Shown here: one piece after another, positions 46,942-61,900 of the stretch | Layout of the letters: every line of letters begins with the position of its first letter | Position numbering within the stretch: position 1 is the stretch's first letter | Assembly (NCBI GenBank): GCA_963971305.1 | Contig: OZ020308.1 | Span: 17,269,092-17,333,091, forward strand | Origin: Arcuatula senhousia | Lineage: Eukaryota; Mollusca; Bivalvia; Mytilida; Mytilidae | Length of the DNA: 64,000 nt | Direction of reading: 5' to 3' | Made by a program: the position numbers and the translations under genes | Notes under the pieces: generated by a model | The model's input: the letters and a program-made list of their open reading frames with translations, nothing else | Told to the model about the DNA's origin: nothing | Databases searched by the model: none

Positions 46942-49900
46942 CTGTAACAAAACATGCAAAAACAAACGCCATAAAACAAAGGATCATGGGAAAGTATAAC
47001 TATGAATTATGGGTAATGATGCAGTGAGTTGTGATGCATGATTTCAAAAAAAAAATATTGAATTTTAGAAAATATTCAATATTTTAGTTGTTTTTTTTCA
47101 CATTCTAAAATTTTACAAACAAACAAATAACAAACAGATCTGTTGTGAACATGCCGACAAAAAAACTTGTAAAATTTAAGTGCATCATCATTCAGAAAGA
47201 AAGTTTGCTTATTAAAAATAATTATTTGATTTTCATTAATCAAATAAAAAAGTCAAAGAAATTGACTTTAACAAAAGCCTTAAACCGAGAGATAATAAAT
47301 AATAAATATTAATTAGCTACATTTTCTACCTTTTATTCTATGAAATTGTTAACTTCTTTAAAAAATTCAGACAGAAATAAACAAATGAGCTTTTAGTAGC
47401 ATGTTTAATCAAGAAAAAAAGAAGAATTTTAGTAGAAAACAAAGTCAAGCTTATAGTAAATTTCTCCTGTCATAGGAGCACCCTTACCTATCGGATAGAT
47501 AACTATCGTCACTCTCGTTATCTTCCTGTAGCGCAGCCTGGAGATCTGAGATACGTTTAAATGCTAGTTTGAGGTCAGAGTGGTTCTGTTGGTAATCTGT
47601 TTCTAATTCTGCTACTTTATTTTCCTGTAAGTAGAAAATGTATAATAAAATTACATTGAAAACATTTATTGTTGTTGTGTATCTCACAACCATTGTTGTG
47701 TATCTCACAAGCATTTGGTGTTAACTGCCAAAATGGAAAAGTTTTGGCATCAAAAACCTTGTTCAACACACCATTTTTTTTTCATATAAATGCCTGTAAT
47801 AAGTCAGGATCACTGCAATCTTCAAATTCCTGTGGTATGTCTTCTTGATTTGTCTTTCCTTCTTGGACATTGGAAATAGACCACACCAGTTAAGTAATTT
47901 GTTTTTACCTTTAATGCTATAAAATTCATAAAATGTAATATAACAAAATGCTAAGCAGGTGCATTTAAAAAAATTTAAAAAACTTAATTATTTATAAAGT
48001 ATTTGACTAGCCAATTGATGCTACATACAAATACATGTACTTGTGCACTCCTAAATATGTATGATTGCATGTACATGTTCAACTTAGTACAAATGTATTT
48101 AAAGAATCATGTTTCAAAACTTTCACAATAGCAACTTCTTTGACCAAATATGTAAAATACAATGTAAAACAGTACTTACTAATTCTGTATTTTTATGACT
48201 AAATTCTAATTCTCTTTTCTGTACATCTGAAAACTCTTCCCTTAATTCTCTAAGCTGTCTCTGAGCTCTCTTAAGGTTGTCCTCGGCCTGAGTCTTGGCA
48301 AATTTCAAGGCATTTATTTCCTCATTCTGTTTTTCTATTTGATCTTTTATTCTGTTTATGTTAACCTTTTAGAAAAAATCATACATTGTCATCAGCAAAA
48401 TTTTTAACTACTGTCGTTTCATTATTTTTCGTGGGGTATCAATTTTGGTGGTTTTGGTGAGTGCTTTTGACCCACAAAATTTAATACCACATGAAAAGGA
48501 AATTTTACATTGATATATATGGTGCAGTTTTCAGAACCACAAATTTAAGAATCCACAAATTGCCCCTTTTTCATCAAACCACGAAAATTGGTACCCACGA
48601 AAATAAATGAATTCACAGTAAATTGTTTATCACTCACAGCTTGTCAGGGAAAAATGCTGTTTTCCATTGCAATCACTATTGGGTGCATTATGTATGATTT
48701 GTCTCATTTATCAAGATTTGTTTTTATGTAGCTATATCTTAGGATTTCCTTTGGATCATTTTTCATTTTTAGATGGTTTTCAATAAAATACTCCTTGTTG
48801 GCTTTAGATTCTGATTCAATTCTTCCTTGTTTTATAAAATGATTTTAAATTTTGTCTTGATGATAACCATGTTGGCATTTTGGTTCCTATTCTTCGTTAC
48901 ATTATGACCTCTTTTCTTTTTACAAAAAAAATAAATAATTTTTTAACAGTGTTTCCATTAATGCAGAAATGGGGTTATTTTACCCTCAAAATATCTCTTT
49001 GACCCCAAGATTTTTCAAAGTTTTCTATACAAGCATTCAATTTGACCCTTTGAAATCTAGAACTTTTTCTTATGTGACTCTCTCCTAAACACTACCAAAT
49101 ACTAACCTCTAATCTATGTTTAGTAGAGGTCTCTAATTCTGACTTGTTTTCTAGCTCTCGGATTTTGCCTTCCAATCGTAACTTGACCGTTTTCTCTATA
49201 CTATTCTCTTCCAAGTCTTTTAATCTTGATTGTAACTGCTCTACCTATTAACAAGTTATGCAAAATCAAATTAATTTCACTTTACAAATCAGTTTAATAC
49301 AGTGTGTGTGTGTGTGTTTGTGTTTAATGCCCTTTATCCACGCATCTGGGCCATGTAGGGCAGTCAGTTTTAATGGAGGAGGAAACCACCAACCTTGGGC
49401 AGGTAACTGACAAATCTAATCACATACAGTGGGACTCCAACACCAGCTGAGAGGTGATCGGCTATTTAAACAAGCGCCTTAGACAACTGAGCCACCCAAG
49501 CCCCTCAGTTTAACACAGCAAAGAAGATGAAACACAATAAGAATGAACATACATGTGATAAGTTATCAATTGAAACTAGCTGTAAATGTGATATTACTTA
49601 AATTAGAGTTGTTTTAACTAGACACCAGGGAGATGATAGCCATCTCCAAGGGCCCCGCTACCGGCCTCATATTTCAGTCACTGGTAACAATTTGTCAAAC
49701 AAATGAATACCTAAACTTGATCAGTTTATTATCTACAAGGAACAATAAAAAAGTGTAGAAAATAAAATTGCAATGGATTTTCTAACTTCAAAGTGCAATA
49801 GCTCCCATAAAAATTTTATTGAATTTTCAAATTTCAAAGGGCCATAACTCCCATAAAAAATTGTGGACCAGCACGAAACTCAAACTTGATCTGTAACTCA

Positions 49901-52900
49901 TCAAGGTAAACTCACATACCAAAAATCAGTTCATTATCTATAAGCATTTAGAAAAAAAGTGCGGAAAACTGAAATTTTAATGAATTTTCAAAGTTCAAAG
50001 GACCATAACTCCCATAAAAATTTGTGGACTGGCACGAAACTCGAACTTGATCTGTAACTCATTAAGGTAAACTCACATACCAAAAATCAATTCATTATCT
50101 ATAAGTGTTTAGAAAAAAAGTGCGGAAAACTGAAATTTTAGTGAATTTCAAAGTTCAAAGGGCCATAACTCCCATAAAAAATTGTGGACCGGCACATAAC
50201 TCGAACTTAATCTGTAACTCATCAAGGTAAACTCACATACCAAAAATCAGTTCATTATCTATAAGCCTTTAGAAAAAAGTGCGGAAAACTGAAATTTTAA
50301 TGAATTTTCAAAGTTCAAAGGGCCATAACTCCCATAAAAATTTGTGGACCGGCACGAAACTCGAACTTGATCTGTAACTCATTAAGGTAAACTCACATAC
50401 CAAAAATCAATTCATTATCTATAAGTGTTTAGAAAAAAAGTGCGGAAAACTGAAATTTTAGTGAATTTTCAAAGTTCAAAGGGCCATAACTCCCATAAAA
50501 AATTGTGGACCGGCACATAACTCGAACTTGATCTGTAACTCATCAAGGTAAACTCACATACCAAAAATCAGTTCATTATCTATAAGCGTTTAGAAAAAAA
50601 GTGCAGAAAACTGAAATTTTAGTGAATTTTCAAAGTTCAAAGGGCCATAACTCCCATAAAAAATTGTGGACTGGCACGAAACTCGAACTTGATCTGTAAC
50701 TCATCAAGGTAAACTCATATACCAAAAATCAGTTCATTATCTATAAGCATTTAGAAAAAAAGTCCGGAAAACTGAATTTGTTACGGACGGACGGACGGAC
50801 GGACGGACGGACGCACGGACGGACAGACTGATTACTATAGGGCGTCCGCAACAAAGTTGCGGGGCCCTAATAATAACATCTCCATGTAAGTCGAGTCGCT
50901 AACAACAAACTGATAATATCAAAAATATTTTTTTACACATGCTACCTTTGGCTGAACTATGGTATCATCCAATAGTAGTGACTTTCTGATTTAATCAAGA
51001 TTGTGATTGGACAATTTAAGATAGTTACTAGCAACAGGTGTGTTATGATGTGACATTAAATAAAAGTCGTAGTAAAATTTCTCAAGTGCTTAGGTATTTG
51101 AAAGTTTGTCATTGGTTAAATCTCGATTGTTACAAAGAATAGAGTGGGGAAGGTATTATTGCAACGACCCTATTGGTAATAAATTTATTCTTGTCTCGAG
51201 AATGAAACGTTTATTAGGTGATATAACAAATTCTTTATTGCAATTGATAGAAATTTTATTCTTTGGAAAATTTCAAATGTTTCATGATTTGCCAGCTCCA
51301 TGAAAAGTTACTACCTTCACATAGTTTTAACATTAACTATATATTCGTATATTTGCTAAAATTTTGACAAACCTCCTGTCTGTAACGTTCCTTTTCATTG
51401 GTCAATTCTTCTATGTGTTTTAAATTGTCTGACATTGTTATCTGGTCCACTGATTGCTAAAAATAGAAAGTATATTGGTACAGTAATTCATGAAAGATCC
51501 AAGTTTCATATTATTTCCCATTTTTTCATTTATTGAAATTCTGTGTTATTCTTGTGTCCTTATCCTCATATTTTAAAATAAAGTTGAGCTATTTTCATGT
51601 TTTTGCCATCCTATGGGTACAGTGTTAAAATGCTATAAACATTCTAACCTGTAGTCTGTATCTCCAATTCTTATTTTTTTTTATACCAAATATTTTCTTC
51701 TACTTGATTCTGTAACCCCTTTTATCATCTGGTGTCAGTAATTACCTGTTGTACAACAGCTTTGTATTTCCTCATCACATCATTGAGATCTTCCTCATTT
51801 TCTTCGACTTGACTCTGTAGATCTGTTTTCTCTCTCAATAAAGCAAGACTCTTACTCTCAGCCTACAAATAAAGGCAAAATTAGTATTTCTTAAAAGTCC
51901 CTTAAGTTTCTGAAATAAAATTTACAACAAAGTTCCAGACAATAAATTTTGTTACATTTATTTATCTGTAAATGATCTAAATGATTCATTTTCCTTAATG
52001 CATATGAGTTGTCTTTGTACCTATTAAATATCAAATAAAACGAAAGTAAACCTAAACTTCATTTGATCTTGGCCTCACAGTAATTTTTGCACTAGGCAAG
52101 ACTATGTCCAAAAGACACAATGCCCCATTTTGCAACATGGAAAAGTGACTTTTCTTAAAAGGTCAATCTGATTCCAGATGGACAAACAGACAAAGGCAGC
52201 AAAACACTACAATACTTTCAATGGTGGAGCAAAACACTCTCCATTACTGTGGTCTTATATCTTGAAGATTTTTTTTTGTCTAAAAGGTAATAGATATTAT
52301 ACATTCAAGGCCAAAGCGGTAACCTTATCTCTGTCTAAGCTTTACATAAACTGTTACTTAAGATCTTTTATATCTAACTCTATTGTTTCTAGACAATTAG
52401 TATTTTACTATCACCCCTCCCACCTTTTCAACCTTCTGGCCTTACCTCAGTTTTAGCTTTAGATAAATCTTCTAACTGTTGCTGAAGATCTTCTATCTCT
52501 AACTCCATAGTTTTTCCACAACCAGTAATTTACTATCCCCCTTCCCCCTCTTTCCTCCCTCACTATAAATACAGCCTTAACTCTTTGTTAGCTTTAGATA
52601 AGTCTTCTAACTGCTGCTGAAGATCTTCTATATCAAACTACATAGTTTCTCCACAACCAGTATTTCACTATTCCCCTTCCCCCTCTTTCCTCCTATCCTT
52701 ACTATAGATACAGCCTTACCTCAGTCTTAGCTTTAGATAAGTCTTCCAACTGTTGCTGAAGATCTTCTATCTCTAATTCCATAGTTTTCTTTGCCTTGAC
52801 TGCTGCAGCACATGTGAATTCTTTGTCATCCAACTGTAAAGAAAAATAACATTGTTAATCAGGACAAAGTTTACACAATCCTTGACTGAATGTGTGGCTT

Positions 52901-55900
52901 GTATGTTAGCTTTTTATTCCACATATGTTAATCTGTTCAAATTTAAGATATTAATTTGTTAATGTATTTAAAACAGGTAGAGTCTGTCATCTTTCTTTTG
53001 GAATTAAGTAAAAATATTTGTAAATCAAACACAAAATAATTATTAATCAATGTTTTCTTTGGAGCTAATTGCAAGATAGCAACCACTGGCCACATAGAAG
53101 GCTGTGTCTGTTTTCCATTGTTGATTTAGGGATTTGTTGGAATCTTATGTATTGTATTTTAAGTCTTGGACCAATGCAAGACGGTGAGCAGCAACATCTG
53201 GTCATGTTGAAGACTGCTGGCTGTTTTCCATTGTGATTTTTAAATTGCCATTTCTTTGTGTTGATTGTGTTGAGTACACTTATTCGACATTTCTTTATTA
53301 TCTATTTTAAATTGCCGCTGATTTACATAGGTTTTGTTGAGCACACTTATTCAAAAGTTGCCTGATGATTTGTTGAACAGTACATACTGTGTTTCTGAGT
53401 TGTCTTATTGTAGCCTTCAATCCTTCAGCTCCTGTTTGTTTCTGTATAACTACTTCAGCATCTTTAAGTAAGGCTTTCGTCTTTCTTAAATCTCTTCTTA
53501 ATCTTTTCTCTGACTCTAAAGAATAAAAACAATGGTTTGAATAATTACAAATTGAATCGATTTGAAAATATTCATATAATGATAAAATGAATAAGTAAAT
53601 GATGCAGGTTGACACTCATTTTAGAGCATATGGGTCATCAGAGTGGTCGGTTTTAATGGTAAAGAAGTCCTGAATACCCAGAAAAAGCCAAAGACCTTTA
53701 GCAGGTTATTGAAAAACCTAATTACATACAGTCCTGTTTTGGTAAATCACAAATTGGGACTCAAACTATCAGCTGAAGAAAATTGGGTTTCAGCTATTAT
53801 GATGTTGCAGGATGCAAGACCAAGTGGCCACTAAACCTCATTTGCAATTTGTAGCAGGCACCATTGAAACTAATAACTTTTTACATTTATCAAAAATAGT
53901 GAAATAAGCTGCTAAAATCTTTGAAGTTGATAATAATGCCCACAATACACACACCTAGAGGACATGTCACTTGTGAGAATATCAGGCATCCAAAAATACA
54001 AACTCGGAACACAAACAAACATTACCTCTATCTCTACTGGAAGACACAGCTCCCAGTTCCTGTATCTGCCTCTCTAATTCTTTCTTCTCATGCATTAGTT
54101 TCTTCTTTTCATCATATTCTTCCTCCATTTGACTCTCATATTGCTTAACCTATAAATTACAAGAGACTTTAAAAACATATTTAGACAAATATTTGTGTTT
54201 TAAATTTTGTCTTGATGGTTTTACAATATTTGATAACAATCAAAGTACAATCAGTATTGTTTTTATGACACCAGACACCAAGAAAAGATTGTGTCTACAT
54301 GTTGTTTAACCCAAAGCAACAAGCAATTACACTAAGAAAAGATATATTATGTCTATAGTTTACCAAGTTGTTATAATGAGTAAACATTTTATATTTATAA
54401 CTTTTTTTTTCTTTTTACCATTTTCTAGGCATTTTTAACATACATTGGTTTTTTTTCTACATCTTTAGAATCAGTCGTTGGTCTTCATATTTCTACAGTC
54501 ATTATAGTTAAATTCTAAAGATTGTAGGATTATGATACCCAACTGGTAATAATGTAAGAAAAATAAATAATTCCCACCTTTTTCTGAGTAGAAAATCTCA
54601 TTTCTTCCATCTCTTCATCTTTTTCTTCTAATTCTTTCTGATGCTGTTGACGTAGCCTTTCATAATTCATCTCTAGTCTAATCTTTGTCTGAAAACAATA
54701 GTAAAGCATGGCATTATACAGACATAGATTTTATACATGAAGAAACTCTTTTTTTTTACATGCATAATGCTTCAAGACACCAGAAGTTGAAAAGTTGAAT
54801 CAACTGAAGATTTTTAACCTTGCTCATCTTGGTCTCCAGAACTGCTTACTCTTCTTAAGCACCTTATTACAAGACACTTTCAACTTGAGTTTGCGCTGCT
54901 GATTGCAGATCAGTTGTATGTTGTTGTTATGTCTCTAGCAGTGCCATTAACCTATGACCCTAAATACTAACCTGTTCTAACTGCTGTATTTGTCCTGCTT
55001 GTTCATCAAGCTCCTCCTCTTGGTCCTTGACCTTAGCATCAAGATCATTCTTGGCCTTTTTCAGGGCCATGATTTCTGAATCTCCTGCCTTGTTTCCTGA
55101 GAGGGTAACATCTAACAATTCTTGGTCAAGTCTGTTTGCCTTATCTGTGATGATTTCTAAATCTCCTTTCAATCTCTGAAGAATAATGGTATATAAATTA
55201 AACAGGTTGTGATAATCTTGATTTATAAATTGATATTCATTATTCTGTAACTAAGGAAATTTCTGTGAAATTTAAGTTTTGTTTTGTTTTTGTATTATAA
55301 TGTTACAGTGTAAACAAGATTAATTAAGCCTGATGCTGAAGTAGCATTTACATGGAGATCAATCTGCAGTTTTATTTTCTTGAATATTTCGCTAATGAGA
55401 ATTCACAAAAATAAACCCCTCGCTGAAATAACCTTTTATAGAATATAGGAAAGAAATGTTTATACATTGATTTCAATTCATGTCTGAAACTTATTATTCC
55501 TAATATTGATTTCTAATTTGTTTAAAGTTATTACTTGAAGTCCAAAACCCCACATTTGTGATAAACTGTTATTTTACATTTTTAAGTTAAATGTTTCTTA
55601 TGCAAGTATGAAAATTAATAAAATCTGTCAAAGTCAAAATGTCCTTTTAACAAAGATGAAATAACACAAACAAGAAGAAAAGAAATGCAACAAATTCTTT
55701 ATCTGAGACCAAAATTGTTGAAAGCTGCTCATTTAAGTTCACCATTACATATTAGCTTACAGTGATCTCCTGATCCAAAGTAAATGTTTTAGACAAAAGC
55801 TCATCTTTTTCTCTCTGAAACTTTTCCCTCATTGACCTTTCACCTTTAACCTCTTCTTGAACTTTCGATAGCTCAGAGTCAAACCTGGAAGACGAATATT

Positions 55901-58900
55901 AAAATGATGAAATAAAAGTGTATAGAAAATACCTTATTTTCAATCCATATGCTCTCCCAACTCTCAAAGTATCCATGTCATATTTGTTAAAAATCTTTAT
56001 ATATACAGTATAGCGGGTAATTTTCGTGAGGTTCTAATTCTCGCTATATTCGCGACCATTACTCTATCGCGAAATTTTGAACCTGCGTAAAATAGAATCA
56101 ACATTAATTTGTATTGAGAATATTATTAAATCGTGAAAATAAATGTCCGCGTACATAACAACTTGACATTTGGTGTGAAATCGCTAAATTTGCATGCCGC
56201 GAAAATTACCCGCTATACGGTAATTGGAGGTTTTCATAATGAAACTTAATAGATTGATATGAATGAACTGAGTTTAAAATCTGCCAAATTCAGAATTTGC
56301 CAAAAAGCACAACTAGAATCAACATATTAAGGCAAAAATAAACATGGATTACTGAGCGAGCTTACAAAAGGAAACACCTGACTCATACTGAACTCTAAAT
56401 TGCACAAAAAATGAAGTCCAGTTATCTCCGCTGAATTATGTCTGAAAATAATGAATCTTCTTTGTGCATATCTCAATATTATGCACTTCCTTCATGTTGG
56501 GTTCAATCAAAATCCATCAAGTTGTGAAATGAAGTTGTGCTTACAAAATTGTGGACATACAGACACCTAAATTACAAGATATATAATGACATACATACAC
56601 CTACCTGTAAACCCTCCCCAAATTTTGATTGTAAAGGTATAAAATCTCACCTTCTCTGTTTCCTTTCAAGGTCATTATTCCTAGACATTTGTTCCTCCAG
56701 ATGGAGCTTTGTATCCTGCATCTCTGAAGCCAATCGGGAGGCTTTTTTCTTAGCAGCAGACAGTTGTCGTCTTTGGTCCTCAGCATCTTCAACAGCATCA
56801 TGGAGCTGGAATATTAGGTAATAGTTTAAAATCATTCTTGGGGCAGAATTTGCAATCGTAATGTCAAAATGCAGATAAAACTATATCTACTGCCTATCAT
56901 TTGTTATATTGGTCCTCACAGAAAAAATAAACACAAACCTAATGAAACAAATCATTACAAAACGACCATGGGTTTTTTACCAAATGAAAAAGAAGATTGA
57001 ATTTATGCCTTTCTGCAACTGTTGACAAAACAACAGATTTAACCTGTTTAAAATTTTCAAAGCAATGTTCTAAATATAATTGATATGTAAATGGTTTGTT
57101 ATTCTGGAATAATTCATTAAACATATATATAAAGAACATTTTCAAGAACACACAGTCAACAACCAATTTTCACTCAAACTTAAAAGTTAAACCCATATGG
57201 GCAACACTTAACAACATCCGTGAGTTATAATTTCCTACTTGTGCAACAAGTCTTGCCCTGCACAAATCCTCATGGTTGCCAAGCATAGCTTAACATCAAA
57301 TCAAATCAGTCATTCCCAAATACAAGTGTAGATTCATTTGCAATTTAAGTCCATTTTTTTTCTTTAAACTCCGAACAAATCTATATGCAGAATTGTTTGC
57401 ATAAGTTGACAATTTCTGTCCAGTTTCTATATTTATTCCAAACAAACTGCATGCCTCATGGCCTCAAGCTAATAGTTGGCCAATCTTGCAAACCATCAAA
57501 TAAAATCAACCAGTTCCTAAATTGTCCACCACACAATAATAATATGATCTAAACCCATCAGAAGTTTTGTTCCTGAAAAATTTTGATTCAGAACACTTTG
57601 TATGAAGCCTCTCAAGAAGAGCTTCCCAGAGATAAAATATTCACTTTTTATAAAATTTTATAGAACATGCATTAACCAGATAAACATTTATGATAAACAA
57701 CTTTCGCCAGAGTTAATGCCAGCTAAAGAGGATCAGATTCAAATTATATACACACTTTGTCTGAAACAAACCAAATGCTTAAATTCTAATTAATTAACTT
57801 AGTATCATATCATAAAGATGAACATACATCATGTTCTTCTCATTTATTTATTATCTGCCCTTGTAAAATGTTTAACAATGAAGTTTAATTCAAAGAATAT
57901 CTTTACTTGGAAGAAAAAAGAAAAGAATATTTATCAAAACTTCATCCACAGGGGCAAGAATATGTTTAAAAAGCATGAAGCTCCTCCTTGAAACGTGAAA
58001 AAGTATATCACAGATGTTGTGGAATTTGCATTGGCTCTGATTTTGTATAGTTATTGGAAAAGAAAGATATAGTAATACACCAAATACTTCTATTCTAATG
58101 CTATTCAAAGCACATACATCAAAGCGCCGACAAAGTCAGGAAGAGCCCTGTTACCAAAAATTTCTAGCTTTTCCAGATTTCCAAAAATATTTTTTTTGTA
58201 AAATTTCAATATGATATTCATCAAATAGTACTCAATAACTGTGTAAAGTTTCATATCTGTGTTAGACAAAGTGAAAACAACAGAGCTTCCACATCCTCTA
58301 CATGCTGGATCAACATAAAAGAAGAAAATGGAGGAATAGGAGGATCCACCATAGCTTTCATTTCACTAATGTTATTGCTAATTTTCAGCGCATTAATTGC
58401 AAGTTGTGAAGATCATGCATATTATAATTGTAAAACTGCTTCAAAGGCTTTCAGCTATTAACTTTCTTTTTCCTAATTACTTAACCATTCAATATAATTA
58501 ACCTTAAACAACATGATGATTAGTTCAACACTCATGAACTTAAAACAAGAAATGTAGTACCAGCAATTACAGTAAGAGATGCTAAATACAAGTAGCCTGT
58601 ACCCTTAGCATAAGCTCACTTAGAAAAGACCACCTAATACTGTAAAATACATAATTTTTGCATGTGATTTGAATGTATTTGCAAAATTTGCAAGGAATAC
58701 AAATTTGAAAAATATAAATCACCACAAATAATCTAATCTTAATTGTAATATAATTGTTGTAATGAAGAACCTCCAAAATAAATAGCCACGCGAAATCATC
58801 CTCTGAAATTAAAACCCAAAATAAAATAGTTGCAAATATAAGTTCCATGGTTTACAGTATATGCTTGCTGTAATTATAATAAATAACAAGAAGTTTATCC

Positions 58901-61900
58901 TTTATGACTTTTAAAAGAAAGAAACTTCAAACTAATGGTTGATATATTCGAAACAAGAACAAAAAAGAAGCTCTTGAAAGCTTAAATCAATCAAATTCCT
59001 GTGTCATTATCTCAACAGTTAGATAACACAATGATACAGGTGCAATGTCTATATTTTAACATCCTTCAAATGATGTAATGATCACTTTTACTTTTTATCA
59101 CTAAAAAGAATTAACAGAACATAAATATTTTCATCAAAATATGAAAAAGAGAATATTTTTGCCTCCCAAGTAAAAATAGAGTAGAAAAAAGCAACATTTC
59201 TCTTTGAAATGATCTAAAACCAGGCTAATAAGATGTACAATGTCAATGAATGTTGGTCAAATCAACAAGAAAATAAATATCTTTTTTTTTATCAGAATTT
59301 TCTTGAGATCTCATCTGTTCACTACTAATGCCTCTATTTATTTAATTTAAGGGTAAACCATTCACAAATTTGATGCAAGAAGTTTAGGAGAGAACATTTT
59401 TTGGTACTCCAAAATATTTAAAATAAATAACAATTTGTTCCTCAAAAATTTATTTTTGTGCTCTTAAACACTAAAAGTTTACCACAACAAAAAACAAATG
59501 ATTATACATTAATAGGCTGAGTAGAAAAACACCAACAATATAGGCTGAATATTTAATTAATTATCCTTGAATTCTGTTGAGGTTTTATGATCGATTACTA
59601 TAAACAAAAGTCAAACATCTGGAGATTCTGATCATACAAGAACTCAACATATGCTGTAATTATCTAATGATCTATTTTCCATATGGTAAAACCTTAAAAG
59701 TTTTTTTTGTCTTAATCTACAAAATTTAATAGCATTTGATACTACACCAATTTATAGTCTCCTAAAGTTAATTTCAGGGTATGGTGCGTCAATAAATATT
59801 TTTTTTTAAAATCCATATCAAATGAATGATTTTTTAACAGTATAAGTACCAATAGCTGAGCATGTGGAAAATTATGACTTTCATTAAACAAAATTTAACT
59901 TCTTTTTTTCTAAACAACACGAACTATGCTATGCAAAGCTATGAAACATCATATTATTTTAAAGTTTTAATATGTTTTTTACTTTTAACAAAATTTCTAC
60001 ATCAAGAATAATTTCTTTTTCAATAATTTAACAAGAAAATTGGTAATATCATCAATAAATTCAAAGATTTACTTTTTTCTACTGTTAATTAAATAAAAAA
60101 TTTAGTTTTTACCTGAGGTTTTATAACAATAGGTTCTGTCTTCATCTTTTTATCACAAAATCATTAAAAATCCACTCACAATAAGACAACACCTCTTTTT
60201 AAGAAGGCAGATCTTTTTTTTTCTAATATCTGCACCTAAACATCTGCATAACGTTACACATAATTAATCTAGATAGATTCATTTACAAAGGAAGCACCTC
60301 TCAGAAGATTTTTCAACTTTCACTTAATTAACTGAGACTTTTTTTTGCTCTAATATTTTCACCACAGAAGTCTGGGTTACATGATAATATTAAATGCTTG
60401 TTTTCTGTGTAATTAAACCTTGTATTTAGTACATGTATTTATGAGTCAATATGTTTTGTTATGTAAGAGTCCTGAGGTCCTAACGTAATCACCTGTAAGT
60501 CATTAATTAATTACAGGTGTTATTACAGGTAACAGTCATAATCTGAGGTCAGGTTTTCCATACTTCATACTGGTACATGTAGTTGTTAATGATTTATGTC
60601 CAAAAATTTGATATTGGTCAAATGGTTAAGCTATAGGTATATGTACATACATGTATATTGAAAATTTCTACTAAGTACGTCAATAAACTTAAGTTCATTT
60701 TTTAGTATCTTGTTTACTATGGAAACTAATCAGCTTGTTTTTCAAATTATATCTTTATTAAGATTACAGACATCTTCTGAAAATCATTTTCCTTAAAAAG
60801 TTATTTTTGTGTTCCATCAACAACGTTCCTTTTAAATGAAACAAAGATGCCATCAACATCAGAATACACTCATCAGAGACTTTTCACATTAAATGAGCAT
60901 TTAGACGATTAGAAGGACAAGGTAACATGTACTATTACATGAGGTGAACTTAATTACAAACCAAATTTTGTTAAATTGGCTAGGTAGTTTAAGAGGAGTT
61001 ATGAACAATAACTTTGATCAAGACAAAAACAATATGTCTCCCTTCCAAATTGGGGTCGAGACATATAATTTTCTTATACATGTATCATTAGAATTTTTTC
61101 TGTAAAAATTTGAACATCCTGATCATGGAAATCTTAAGTCAATTAAACATGCTTGACTGGCAGATAAATTGACCTATTGATAGGCAAATGGCTGAAATTG
61201 TATGTACTTGGACCTAAATAATATATTATTTATTTGACTAATTTCAAGACCAATCATATCTGACTTTATTGTGCAGGCAAAACCAACAAAACAAACATGC
61301 ATATGAAACATGCAATTAAAAACATTAAGTTATGCACAATCTTACACCATGAAAACATTGGAGCTAAGTTTGGAAGTAAAGCTTGGTTTCCAAAGCATCT
61401 TCCCTTTGTTGGAATAAATTGATTGGATATAAATGAAATCATTATAGCATGACCAGATCCCCTCTTATTAAATCTGTAGCTTTGTCTCTTTTCCATGGAA
61501 GATATAATTATTTTGCCTGGGCCTTAAAATATTTGGTACACAGGAAGCGAAAAAGTTACAGGCATAAAATCCCTTTACCATAGTCCTTAGGAAGCTACAT
61601 GACAAATATCAAGAGGCTGTGGCTTGTAATTGCCTGAAAAATTGTGAATGTAAGATTTTTATGACGCCACAGGACAACATACATAGGAAGACAATAAATA
61701 GTGCCAGAGTGACTCATATATGTTGCTTTGCAACATGTTGCAGCTGAAATAAAAATCCATTCGGCAGAAATGAGGACTGAGGAAATACAGTTAGACCTTA
61801 ATAGATCATACACTAAATAGAGATTTTGTACAGGTTCTAAGAACTTTCATTTATTGTATATTAATTCTGAAACTGAACATCAGTTTTTTTCCAGTCAAGC

